Assembly (NCBI GenBank): GCA_021442545.1
Contig: JABUSX010000416.1
Coordinates: 1-9,530, forward strand
DNA length: 9,530 bases
From: Eubacterium sp.
Lineage (GTDB): Bacteria; Bacillota; Clostridia; Lachnospirales; Lachnospiraceae
Direction: 5' to 3'
Part shown: positions 1-6,250 of the stretch, in pieces
Position numbering within the stretch: the stretch's first letter is position 1
Layout: each line of letters begins with the position of its first letter
The notes under the pieces: generated by a model
The model's database searches: none
The model's input: the letters and a program-made list of their open reading frames with translations, nothing else
Told to the model about the DNA's origin: nothing
Made by a program: the position numbers and the translations under genes

Positions 1-456
1 GGGATACCGGTCCAGGTGCGGCAGGTACCGGCCGGCGGTGTTCTGGCTTCGGAAAGTCCGGAAGCTTCTCTGCAGAAAAGTGAAAAAAAGCCGGAACCCG
101 TCAGAAAGGCGGCTCCGGAAGATCTGAAGGAGATCGCCGGACGATGGAATCAGATCGTTTCACAGACGGAATTTGTCTTCCGCGCCGTTTTATCGAAGAT
201 CGGTTCTCCGAAATATGACAGCAGTACGGGAGAATCCAAACTGTATCTGGAAACGCAGGATCCGTTTACGAAGGATATTCTGAATGATCCGGAAAACAAG
301 GAAAAACTGCGGGAAGCAATATCCGAAGTATTGAAAAAAGAACTGGCTTATGAGATCGTGGTCGAAGGCCCGTCTCACGGAAAACAGCTGGATAAGATCC
401 CGGTCGATGAGGTGATCGCCCGCGAGATCACGATCCCGGTCACGGAGATCAGCTGA
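1..456 (+). CDS. dnaX: DNA polymerase III subunit gamma/tau, C-terminal part (5' end outside window)
   Basis: This is the 3' end of the clamp-loader subunit gene, open from the first base of the window and ending in TGA at 454-456. About 151 residues are visible. The first 45 or so are a Pro/Lys/Glu-rich linker. The rest is a compact alpha/beta domain beginning around the residues WNQIV and ending with YEIVVEG and a short tail, which resembles the tau-specific C-terminal domain of Firmicutes DnaX. In the family, this region of tau contacts the polymerase (and in some species the helicase), while the missing N-terminal part carries the AAA+ ATPase. Position directly before ybaB and recR is the classic dnaX-ybaB-recR order and supports the call. 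A GTG at 16 is in frame but is not a real start, since the reading frame is open upstream of it. An in-phase slippery heptamer lies in the linker (separate entry). Confidence 0.85.
   Translation, partial: GIPVQVRQVPAGGVLASESPEASLQKSEKKPEPVRKAAPEDLKEIAGRWNQIVSQTEFVFRAVLSKIGSPKYDSSTGESKLYLETQDPFTKDILNDPENKEKLREAISEVLKKELAYEIVVEGPSHGKQLDKIPVDEVIAREITIPVTEIS
84..90 (+). other. Candidate slippery heptamer A AAA AAG in dnaX linker
   Basis: The dnaX reading frame here is GAA AAA AAG, so the heptamer A_AAA_AAG sits in exactly the phase needed for -1 slippage. It is the same heptamer used for programmed frameshifting in Escherichia coli dnaX to make the short gamma product. A possible stem (91-95 with 114-118, extended past a mismatch by 97-98 with 111-112) lies immediately downstream. 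Against it, no upstream Shine-Dalgarno-like stimulator is visible, the stem starts with almost no spacer, and the -1 frame runs 42 codons before its stop at 216-218. The motif and phase are seen; function is inference. Confidence 0.35.
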
Positions 457-545
457 ATAGTACTTTCGATATAGAAAGAATACGTGAACCGTGAGTCCGG
501 CAGCACAGATCATCAGAAACGGAATGTCCGAACGGAGATAAACGG

Positions 546-565
546 GATCGGACGCCCGTCTGATC
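546..565 (+). repeat. Inverted repeat in the dnaX-ybaB gap
   Basis: GATCGGAC (546-553) and GTCTGATC (558-565) can form an 8-bp stem, including one G-U pair, around a GCCC tetraloop. No T-run follows, so it is not an ordinary intrinsic terminator. An alternative pairing of ACGGG (542-546) with CCCGT (555-559) would exclude it. The rest of the 146-nt gap (457-602) shows no confident promoter and no small gene. The hairpin lies 22 nt upstream of the ybaB ribosome binding site. Confidence 0.3.
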
Positions 566-602
566 ATAGAATGATTAGAAGACATAAAGAGAGGAAAAAA
601 AC

Positions 603-944
603 ATGGCTAAAAGAGGTGGATTCGGCGGCAATATGCCCGGCAACATGAACAATCTTCTGAAGCAGGCACAGCGTATGCAGCGCCAGATGGAAGAACAGCA
701 GAAGGAGATGGAGGAAAAGGAATTTACGTCTTCTGTCGGCGGAGGCGCGGTGGAAGTGATCGTGACCGGCTCCAGAGAGCTGAAGAGCGTGAAGCTGGAT
801 CCGGAAGCCGTTGATCCGGATGATGTGGAAATGCTGCAGGATCTGATCATCGCGGCCGTCAACGAAGCCCTGAAAAAGGTGGATGAAGCGCAGGCGGCAC
901 AGATGAACAAGATGACCGGCGGTTTCGGGGGTCTGGGATTTTAA
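603..944 (+). CDS. ybaB: YbaB/EbfC family nucleoid-associated protein
   Basis: A 113-residue protein, the usual length for YbaB/EbfC. Members are small dimeric DNA-binding proteins that coat the nucleoid, with roles linked to repair and recombination through the neighbouring recR. The sequence shows a Gly/Met/Asn-rich N-terminus, a charged Gln/Glu-rich helix (about residues 17-41), then the conserved beta core ([14 protein letters not shown], about 43-56), the segment [23 protein letters not shown], an Ala-rich C-terminal helix, and a glycine-rich tail TGGFGGLGF. This order is typical of the family. An AGAGAGGA ribosome binding site at 588-595 lies about 8 nt before the ATG. The gene sits 146 nt after dnaX and 17 nt before recR, the standard arrangement. 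Identification is strong; the exact cellular role in this organism is inferred from the family. Confidence 0.95.
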   Translation: MAKRGGFGGNMPGNMNNLLKQAQRMQRQMEEQQKEMEEKEFTSSVGGGAVEVIVTGSRELKSVKLDPEAVDPDDVEMLQDLIIAAVNEALKKVDEAQAAQMNKMTGGFGGLGF

Positions 945-961
945 TAACGGCAGTCTGAACT

Positions 962-1558
962 ATGAACTACTACAGTGAACATATCAATAATCTGATAGAA
1001 GAACTGGAACGCCTTCCCGGAATTGCCGCGAAAACGGCACAGCGGCTTGCCTTTCATATCGTAAACATGCCGCCGGAGCAGGTGAACGCGCTTGCGTCTG
1101 CAATCAGAGATGCCAAGGAACACACCGGCCACTGCCGTATCTGCGGAACACTGACAGATGCAGAGGTCTGTCCGATCTGTGCGGATCCTTCGCGGGATCA
1201 CAGACAGATCATGGTCGTCGAAAATTCCCGTGACCTGGCAGCTTATGAAAAAACGCAGAAGTACAGCGGCGTTTATCATGTCCTGCAGGGAGCGATTGCG
1301 CCGCTTCTGGGAATCGGGCCGGACGATATCCGGCTGAAGGAACTGATGCAGAGGCTGCAGGGAGATGTGGATGAAGTCATCATCGCGACAAATTCAAGTC
1401 TCGAAGGAGAAACGACGGCCATGTATATCAGCCGCCTGATCAAGCCGACGCAGATCCGGGTAACGAGGATCGCAAGCGGCGTTCCCGTCGGCGGAGACCT
1501 GGAATATATAGATGAAGTAACGCTTCTGCGGGCACTTGAGGGACGCGTGGAGTTATAG
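962..1558 (+). CDS. recR: Recombination mediator protein RecR
   Basis: A 198-residue protein matching the normal RecR length. RecR acts with RecO (and RecF) to load RecA on SSB-coated single-stranded DNA during gap and break repair. In order, the sequence shows a helix-hairpin-helix segment with LPGIAAKTAQRLAF (about 18-31), a four-cysteine zinc finger (C58, C61, C70, C73), a Toprim domain beginning at IMVVEN (83-88; E87 is the conserved acidic residue) with the NSSLEGE segment at 144-150, and the conserved C-terminal segment GVPVGGDLEYIDEVTL (173-188). The ATG start gives the expected N-terminus, but no strong Shine-Dalgarno sequence precedes it. With only 17 nt from the ybaB stop, translation probably depends on coupling to ybaB. 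There is no terminator directly after the gene. Confidence 0.97.
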   Translation: MNYYSEHINNLIEELERLPGIAAKTAQRLAFHIVNMPPEQVNALASAIRDAKEHTGHCRICGTLTDAEVCPICADPSRDHRQIMVVENSRDLAAYEKTQKYSGVYHVLQGAIAPLLGIGPDDIRLKELMQRLQGDVDEVIIATNSSLEGETTAMYISRLIKPTQIRVTRIASGVPVGGDLEYIDEVTLLRALEGRVEL

Positions 1559-1580
1559 ACATTCCGGGACAGTTCATAAA

Positions 1581-1602
1581 ACGGATTTTTGAACGGATTT
1601 TT
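1581..1602 (+). repeat. Short tandem direct repeat upstream of the membrane-protein gene
   Basis: The 10-mer ACGGATTTTT occurs twice, at 1581-1590 and 1593-1602, with a 12-nt period. It lies in the 83-nt gap between recR and the next gene. A weak 5-bp hairpin (TTCCG with CGGAA) follows at 1601-1615. Neither looks like a terminator: the T-runs precede the hairpin instead of following it. No function is assigned. Confidence 0.35.
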
Positions 1603-1641
1603 CCGGGAAACGGAACGGAAGAGTATCTGAAGAGGAAAAGG

Positions 1642-2775
1642 ATGGCGGGAAGAAAGTCAGACATAAGAAAAAGAAGGATCCTGTTTATCTATGGGATCCT
1701 GTTTCTGGCCATAGGCATTACCGTGATTGCCCTGATCCTGTTTTTTACGAACAGGACATACGAAGAATTTTATGTTCTGCGTTCGGAACCGGAGGAGAAT
1801 CAGGCCTCTTCTTTGTATGCCGGAATAAACGGCAATATTCTTAAATGCAGTACGGATGAAGTGCGGCTTCAGGACCGGCAGGGAACGGAGATATGGAACA
1901 TCAGCTGTTCCTTCTCCACACCGGCCATGTCATCCTGTGAGAACACGATCGTCGTGTATGACAAAGGCGGTACGGAAATCCTGGTAGCGGACCGCATCGG
2001 GAAGCTCGGATCGTTCACGGCCTCTCTCCCTATCGTCAGGGCCTGTGTTTCCGAAGACGGCAATGTTGCGGTCATTGAAGAGAACGACAACAGCAGTTTT
2101 ATTCATTATTACAGCTGTGACGGAACGGAGATCGCTTCGATCAAGACCTCAATGGACGACCCGGGATATCCGCTGGATGTGAGTCTGTCGAATGACGGGG
2201 AACGTCTGGCAGTGGCAAGCCTTGCTTTTAAGGACGGAGTCCAGAAGGGCGTCGTTCATGTATACAGTTTCGGCTCTGCAGGACAGAACCAGATGGATAA
2301 CCGGATCGCCGCCTTTGAATTTGAGCAGACCGTCGTGCCGGATGTGGAATTTCTGGATAATAAGACCTTCGCAGCATTCCGGGACAACGGATTCACGGTC
2401 TATCAGGGAACAAAGGTTCCGGCGGAGATCAATACCTATACAACGGAGCGCACGATCAACGGCATCTTCTGCAGCCGGGACAGGATCGGCCTGCTGGAAA
2501 CGGGAGAAAACCCGGATCTCCGGAACGTTCATATATTTAATAAAGACGGAACCGAGATCATGGATCTGGAAACCGGTTTTCCGGCTGCCCGGGCAGAGAT
2601 AAACGAAAACGAGGTAAGCCTGTACAACGGTCCGTCCCTCTGCGTATATGATCTGAACGGCTCTCTGAAGTTTGAGGGGGCACTTGAAACAAACCCGAAA
2701 GCTTTCTTCACAGTGGGAAAACGTCGTTACGCGGCCGTGTCCGAGAACGGATTTGAGCTTCTGCAGCTCCGATGA
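1642..2775 (+). CDS. Membrane-anchored beta-propeller-like protein (DUF5711-like)
   Basis: A 377-residue protein of unknown function. The N-terminus is basic (KSDIRKRR, residues 6-12 or so) followed by one strongly hydrophobic segment at about 13-35. By the positive-inside rule this predicts a cytoplasmic N-terminus, a single membrane anchor and a large domain outside the cell. The outer domain is beta-rich with repeated blade-like units. The tetrapeptide GTEI recurs four times (81-84, 110-113, 161-164, 303-306), in places where propeller strands usually turn (for example YSCDGTEIASI and FNKDGTEIMDL), and SLSNDGERLAVA resembles WD40/TolB-type blades. From memory this resembles the DUF5711 family common in Lachnospiraceae; a Pfam search would settle it. 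There is no catalytic motif or lipobox. An AGAGGA ribosome binding site at 1631-1636 fits the ATG. It lies 83 nt after recR and before the tig promoter, so it is probably the last gene of the dnaX-ybaB-recR unit. Confidence 0.7.
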   Translation: MAGRKSDIRKRRILFIYGILFLAIGITVIALILFFTNRTYEEFYVLRSEPEENQASSLYAGINGNILKCSTDEVRLQDRQGTEIWNISCSFSTPAMSSCENTIVVYDKGGTEILVADRIGKLGSFTASLPIVRACVSEDGNVAVIEENDNSSFIHYYSCDGTEIASIKTSMDDPGYPLDVSLSNDGERLAVASLAFKDGVQKGVVHVYSFGSAGQNQMDNRIAAFEFEQTVVPDVEFLDNKTFAAFRDNGFTVYQGTKVPAEINTYTTERTINGIFCSRDRIGLLETGENPDLRNVHIFNKDGTEIMDLETGFPAARAEINENEVSLYNGPSLCVYDLNGSLKFEGALETNPKAFFTVGKRRYAAVSENGFELLQLR

Positions 2776-2818
2776 CAGGAAAATATATTTAAAAACACAG
2801 CAGGAAAATATTTTAAAA
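2776..2818 (+). repeat. Paired AT-rich palindromic direct repeats upstream of the tig promoter
   Basis: Two near-identical copies of CAGGAAAATAT(A)TTTAAAA occur at 2776-2794 and 2801-2818, offset by 25 bp and differing by one base insertion. Each contains a perfect palindrome: AAATATATTT (2781-2790) and AAAATATTTT (2805-2814). They start right after the stop codon of the membrane-protein gene and end about 30 bp before the -35 element. They could be an A/T-rich enhancer of promoter activity or tandem regulator sites. They do not match the CtsR or CIRCE/HrcA operator sequences. Sequence is seen; role is inference. Confidence 0.5.
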
Positions 2819-2848
2819 GCATACTTGAGAGATTGCATTTTCGTCAGC

Positions 2849-2877
2849 TTGTGTTCAGAAAAACGGTATGCTATACT
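2849..2877 (+). promoter_or_regulatory. Sigma-A-type promoter for tig-clpP-clpX
   Basis: TTGTGT (2849-2854) and TATACT (2872-2877) are separated by an ideal 17 bp. A TG at 2869-2870 gives an extended -10 (TGCTATACT). The start of transcription would fall near 2884, leaving a leader of about 40 nt before tig. It lies in the largest regulatory gap of the window and no CtsR or CIRCE operator overlaps it. Assignment is by match to consensus only. Confidence 0.7.
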
Positions 2878-2906
2878 CTCATAATGGTTTACAGAGAAAA
2901 CAGCGC

Positions 2907-2913
2907 AAGGAGG
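2907..2913 (+). promoter_or_regulatory. Ribosome binding site that fixes the tig start
   Basis: AAGGAGG is a near-perfect Shine-Dalgarno sequence, 11 nt before the ATG at 2925. It decides against the in-frame ATG at 2868. That ATG would add 19 residues unlike any trigger factor and lies inside the extended -10 element, so the transcript from this promoter would not contain it. Confidence 0.85.
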
Positions 2914-2924
2914 AATCGATTCAG

Positions 2925-4241
2925 ATGAGCGTCACAGTTGAAAATTTAGAAAAAAGCATGGCAAAGCTGACCATTGAAGTACCTGCAGAAACGTTTGAAA
3001 AGGCCATGCAGCAGGCATATATGAAGCAGCGGGGCAGCATCAGCATTCCCGGTTTCCGGAAGGGAAAAGTGCCTCAGGCTATGATCGAAAAAATGTATGG
3101 CCCGGCCGTGTTTTATGAAGAAGCGGCGAATGCGGTCATTCCGGATGCCTATGCCGCAGCGGCAAAGGAAAGCGAACTGGATATTACATCCTCTCCGGAG
3201 ATCGATGTAACCCAGATCGAAAAGGGAAAATCCTTTATCTTCACAGCTCTGGTCGCAGTCAGACCCGAGGTGAAGCTCGGCGTATACAAGGGCGTTGAGA
3301 TTCCGAAGATCGATGTAACCGTCACGGACGAAGATGTGGAAGAAGAACTGAAGAAGGAACAGAACAAAAACGGCCGTCTTGTGACGATCGATGACGGAGA
3401 AGCCGAAGACGGCGATACGGTCACCCTTGACTATGCCGGCACGGTAGACGGAGTTGCCTTCGAAGGCGGCACGGCAGAAGGCTATGATCTGAAGCTTGGT
3501 TCGAATACCTTTATTCCGGGCTTCGAAGAGCAGCTGATCGGCGTAAAGGCCGGTGATCAGAGAGACGTGAAGGTCACGTTCCCGGAAGAGTACCATGCGG
3601 AAGACCTGGCAGGAAAAGAAGCTGTCTTTGCCTGCAATATCATCAAGGTAAGCCGTACCGAGCTTCCGGAGCTGGATGATGAATTTGCGCAGGACGTATC
3701 CGAATTTGATACGCTTGAAGAATATAAGGAAGATCTGAAGAAAAACATTCAGAGCAGAAAAGAAGAGGCGGCAAAACAGGAACGCCGTGACAATGCCGTT
3801 TCACGTGCGGCACAGGCAGCCGAGATCGAGATTCCGGAAGCCATGATGAAGACACGTCTCAGAGAGGCCGTGGATAATTTCGGACGCCGTCTGACCATGC
3901 AGGGAATGAACCTGGAACAGTTCATGCAGTACACCGGTTCGGATATGAACATGATGATGGAACAGCTTCGCCCGCAGACGGAAATCCAGACCCGCAACGA
4001 GCTTGTGCTTTCCGAGATCGTGAAGGCGGAAAACATCGAAGTTTCCGATGAAGAATTTGAAAAAGAACTTGAAGAGATGGCAAAGGCCTACGGCATGGAG
4101 CTTGACAAGGTAAAAGAGATCGTCTCGGACGAAGAAAAGAAGGTCATCTCCAACGATATCGCCATGCGCAAGGCGATCGATCTGATCGCGGACAACGCGG
4201 TGGAAGTGGAAGGCCTCGCAGACGAGAAAGCCTCCGAATAA
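2925..4241 (+). CDS. tig: Trigger factor, ribosome-bound chaperone and peptidyl-prolyl isomerase
   Basis: A 438-residue trigger factor of normal length. It binds at the ribosome exit tunnel and shields nascent chains. The N-terminal ribosome-binding domain carries the signature GFRKGKVP (43-50). The FKBP-type isomerase domain spans about 150-245 and includes [15 protein letters not shown] (162-176), the loop [13 protein letters not shown] (194-206) and [19 protein letters not shown] (217-235). The remaining C-terminal helical arm (about 250-438) is rich in Glu, Lys and Met and forms the substrate cradle in known structures. The start at 2925 is chosen from the strong ribosome binding site and the typical N-terminus [10 protein letters not shown]. 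It is the first gene of the unit that continues with clpP 23 nt later; tig next to clpP/clpX is a widely conserved arrangement linking folding to degradation. Confidence 0.96.
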   Translation: MSVTVENLEKSMAKLTIEVPAETFEKAMQQAYMKQRGSISIPGFRKGKVPQAMIEKMYGPAVFYEEAANAVIPDAYAAAAKESELDITSSPEIDVTQIEKGKSFIFTALVAVRPEVKLGVYKGVEIPKIDVTVTDEDVEEELKKEQNKNGRLVTIDDGEAEDGDTVTLDYAGTVDGVAFEGGTAEGYDLKLGSNTFIPGFEEQLIGVKAGDQRDVKVTFPEEYHAEDLAGKEAVFACNIIKVSRTELPELDDEFAQDVSEFDTLEEYKEDLKKNIQSRKEEAAKQERRDNAVSRAAQAAEIEIPEAMMKTRLREAVDNFGRRLTMQGMNLEQFMQYTGSDMNMMMEQLRPQTEIQTRNELVLSEIVKAENIEVSDEEFEKELEEMAKAYGMELDKVKEIVSDEEKKVISNDIAMRKAIDLIADNAVEVEGLADEKASE

Positions 4242-4264
4242 TAACAGAGAACAGGAGCTACGAT

Positions 4265-4846
4265 ATGCCCTTAATTCCATATGTGATCGAACAGACAGGG
4301 CGCGGCGAGCGCAGTTATGATATTTATTCCCGTTTGCTGAAGGACAGGATCATCTTCCTGGGAGAGCCTGTCGATGATGTGACAGCCAACCTCGTTGTGG
4401 CACAGATGCTGTTTCTGGAGTCGGAAGATCCTTCCAAGGACATACATCTTTACATCAACAGCCCGGGCGGATCGGTGACGGCAGGTCTTGCCATCTATGA
4501 TACGATGCAGTATATCAAGTGCGATGTATCCACGATCTGCATAGGACTGGCAGCCAGCATGGGAGCGCTTCTGCTCTCCGGCGGGGCAAAGGGAAAACGT
4601 ATGGCACTGCCGAACGCCGAGATCATGATCCATCAGCCTTCCGGCGGAGCCAGAGGTCAGGAGACCGAGATCCGGATCGTGGCAGAGCAGATCCTGAAAA
4701 CAAGGGAGCAGCTGAACCGGATCCTTGCGGAACGGACGGGGCAGCCCCTTGAAAAGATCCGTGAGGACACGGAGCGCGACAACTACATGACGGCAGCGGA
4801 AGCAAGGGAATACGGGCTCATCGATACCGTCATAGAAAGAAGATAA
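4265..4846 (+). CDS. clpP: ATP-dependent Clp protease proteolytic subunit
   Basis: A 193-residue serine peptidase, the standard ClpP length. Fourteen copies form the degradation chamber, gated by ClpX or another Clp ATPase. The full catalytic triad is present: S98 in GLAASMGA, H123 in [10 protein letters not shown], and D172 in [11 protein letters not shown]. The oxyanion-region SPGGSV (66-71) and the conserved N-terminal [35 protein letters not shown] region (processed or mobile in family members) are intact. An AGGAG ribosome binding site at 4253-4257 lies 7 nt before the ATG. It sits between tig and clpX, and a strong hairpin separates it from clpX. Nothing indicates loss of activity. Confidence 0.97.
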   Translation: MPLIPYVIEQTGRGERSYDIYSRLLKDRIIFLGEPVDDVTANLVVAQMLFLESEDPSKDIHLYINSPGGSVTAGLAIYDTMQYIKCDVSTICIGLAASMGALLLSGGAKGKRMALPNAEIMIHQPSGGARGQETEIRIVAEQILKTREQLNRILAERTGQPLEKIREDTERDNYMTAAEAREYGLIDTVIERR

Positions 4847-4863
4847 CAACCGAGCAAAAACCG

Positions 4864-4904
4864 ATCACACATCCGGAACGCATTTCCGTTCCGGATGTTG
4901 TGGT
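4864..4904 (+). promoter_or_regulatory. Strong hairpin in the clpP-clpX gap, no U-tract
   Basis: ACATCCGGAACG (4869-4880) and CGTTCCGGATGT (4887-4898) form a perfect 12-bp stem around the 6-nt loop CATTTC. Allowing one bulged T at 4899, five more pairs (4864-4868 with 4900-4904, one of them G-U) extend it to about 17 bp. The downstream bases are GAATAGG, not a T-run, so it is not a standard intrinsic terminator. It ends about 5 nt before the clpX ribosome binding region. Likely roles are an mRNA processing or stability element, or a tuner of clpX expression relative to clpP. The structure is seen; the role is inference. Confidence 0.6.
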
Positions 4905-4924
4905 GAATAGGAAAGCGGGGAAAT

Positions 4925-6250
4925 ATGGCATCCGGCAGAAACAATAACAAGCGTATACGTTGTTCCTTTTGCGGAAGACCCGAGGAACAGGTCCGGAAAC
5001 TGATCGCAGGTCCGGACGGGGCCTTTATCTGCGATGAATGCGTAGGCATCTGCTCCGAGATCATCGAAGAAGAATTTGCAGAGTCCAGAAAGGCCGGAGA
5101 CGGAGAGATCCGTCTTATGAAGCCTGTTGAGATCCGGGCTTTTCTGAATGATTATGTGATCGGGCAGGATGAGGCGAAGCGTGTGCTCGCCGTGGCGGTC
5201 TACAATCATTACAAGAGGATCAAGGCGGCAAAAACTTCGGATGTGGAGCTTCAGAAAAGCAACATCCTGATGCTCGGACCGACCGGTTCCGGGAAGACGC
5301 TTCTTGCCCAGACGCTTGCCCGTATGCTGAACGTTCCCTTCGCCATTGCAGATGCTACGGCGCTGACAGAGGCAGGTTACGTCGGCGAGGACGTGGAAAA
5401 CATTCTGCTGAAGCTGATCCAGGCAGCAGATTATGATATTGAGCGTGCGCAGCGCGGCATCATTTACATTGATGAGATCGATAAGATCACGAGGAAGTCG
5501 GAAAACCCGTCGATCACAAGAGATGTTTCCGGTGAAGGCGTACAGCAGGCACTTCTGAAAATTCTGGAAGGAACGGTTGCCAACGTGCCGCCGCAGGGAG
5601 GAAGAAAGCATCCGCATCAGGATTTTCTGCAGATCGACACGACGAATATCCTGTTTATCTGCGGGGGTGCATTTGAAGGTCTGGAGGCCATTATCGAGCG
5701 CCGGAAAGATACGAAGTCGATCGGTTTCGACGCGGCTCTCGGAACCTATGACCGGAAGGATGTCGGCAGGATCCTGCGGGAAGCCATGCCGGAAGATCTG
5801 GTAAAATTCGGGCTGATTCCTGAATTTGTCGGCCGTGTTCCGATCGTGGTTACCCTGGATGATCTGAGTGAAGAAGCGCTTGTCTCAATTCTGAAAGAGC
5901 CGAAGAATTCTCTGGTTAAACAGTATACGAAGCTGATGGAGCTGGACGGCGTGGAGCTGACCTTTGATGAAGCCGCTCTCTATGAGATCGCGGCGAAGTC
6001 CATGAAGCAGAAGACCGGTGCCAGAGGACTGCGGTCCATCATGGAAAAAACAATGATGGATGTCATGTTTGAGACACCGTCCGATAATACGATCCGTGCC
6101 TGCAGGATCACGGCGGAAGCCGTCCGCGGCGAGGGCGAGCCGGAAATCACGCGCGGAAGACCGAGGCGGAAAACGGATCACTCCGCGGCACGGAAAAAAG
6201 CGGGCAAAAACACCGGAAAAAGAACCGACAAAAACACGGAGCCGGCCTGA
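4925..6250 (+). CDS. clpX: ATP-dependent Clp protease ATP-binding subunit ClpX
   Basis: A 441-residue AAA+ unfoldase that feeds proteins to ClpP. The N-terminal zinc-binding domain has C13, C16, C36 and C39. The ATPase core shows Walker A GPTGSGKT (118-125), pore-1 loop GYVG (151-154), Walker B IIYIDEID (179-186), pore-2 RKH (227-229), the ClpP-docking IGF loop (266-268), the arginine-finger segment EFVGRVP (R304) and sensor-2 GARGLR (365-370). All parts needed for ClpXP function are present. The C-terminus (about 408-441) is an unusually basic Lys/Arg-rich low-complexity tail. The ribosome binding site is modest (AGGAAAG at 4909-4915 or GGGG at 4917-4920), and the start is supported by the usual short leader before the zinc finger. 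The stop codon overlaps the start of engB by one base (TGATG). Confidence 0.97.
   Translation: MASGRNNNKRIRCSFCGRPEEQVRKLIAGPDGAFICDECVGICSEIIEEEFAESRKAGDGEIRLMKPVEIRAFLNDYVIGQDEAKRVLAVAVYNHYKRIKAAKTSDVELQKSNILMLGPTGSGKTLLAQTLARMLNVPFAIADATALTEAGYVGEDVENILLKLIQAADYDIERAQRGIIYIDEIDKITRKSENPSITRDVSGEGVQQALLKILEGTVANVPPQGGRKHPHQDFLQIDTTNILFICGGAFEGLEAIIERRKDTKSIGFDAALGTYDRKDVGRILREAMPEDLVKFGLIPEFVGRVPIVVTLDDLSEEALVSILKEPKNSLVKQYTKLMELDGVELTFDEAALYEIAAKSMKQKTGARGLRSIMEKTMMDVMFETPSDNTIRACRITAEAVRGEGEPEITRGRPRRKTDHSAARKKAGKNTGKRTDKNTEPA

Noticed and set aside
567..572. TAGAAT as a -10 element for ybaB
   Set aside because: No -35-like hexamer exists at 16-18 bp upstream.
2149..2838. 229-codon minus-strand open frame opposite the membrane-protein gene
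   Set aside because: The plus-strand frame has a signal-anchor, repeats and a ribosome binding site. The minus frame looks like reverse-strand shadow, rich in Cys, His and Arg.
2868..2924. Upstream ATG extension of tig by 19 residues
   Set aside because: The ATG lies inside the extended -10 element and lacks a ribosome binding site; the extra residues do not look like trigger factor.
2776..2924. CtsR or CIRCE/HrcA operator upstream of tig
   Set aside because: Neither the GGTCAAA tandem heptamer nor the TTAGCACTC inverted repeat is present.
2946..3596. 216-codon minus-strand open frame opposite tig
   Set aside because: Antisense to the ribosome-binding and isomerase domains of trigger factor; no family resemblance.
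4864..4904. Intrinsic terminator after clpP
   Set aside because: The stem is strong but is followed by GAATAGG with no T-run, and clpX begins 20 nt later. Kept as a regulatory hairpin instead.
4865..5617. 250-codon minus-strand open frame opposite clpX
   Set aside because: Lies entirely antisense to an intact, motif-complete clpX, and its translation has no recognisable domain. Long antisense frames are expected from this codon use.
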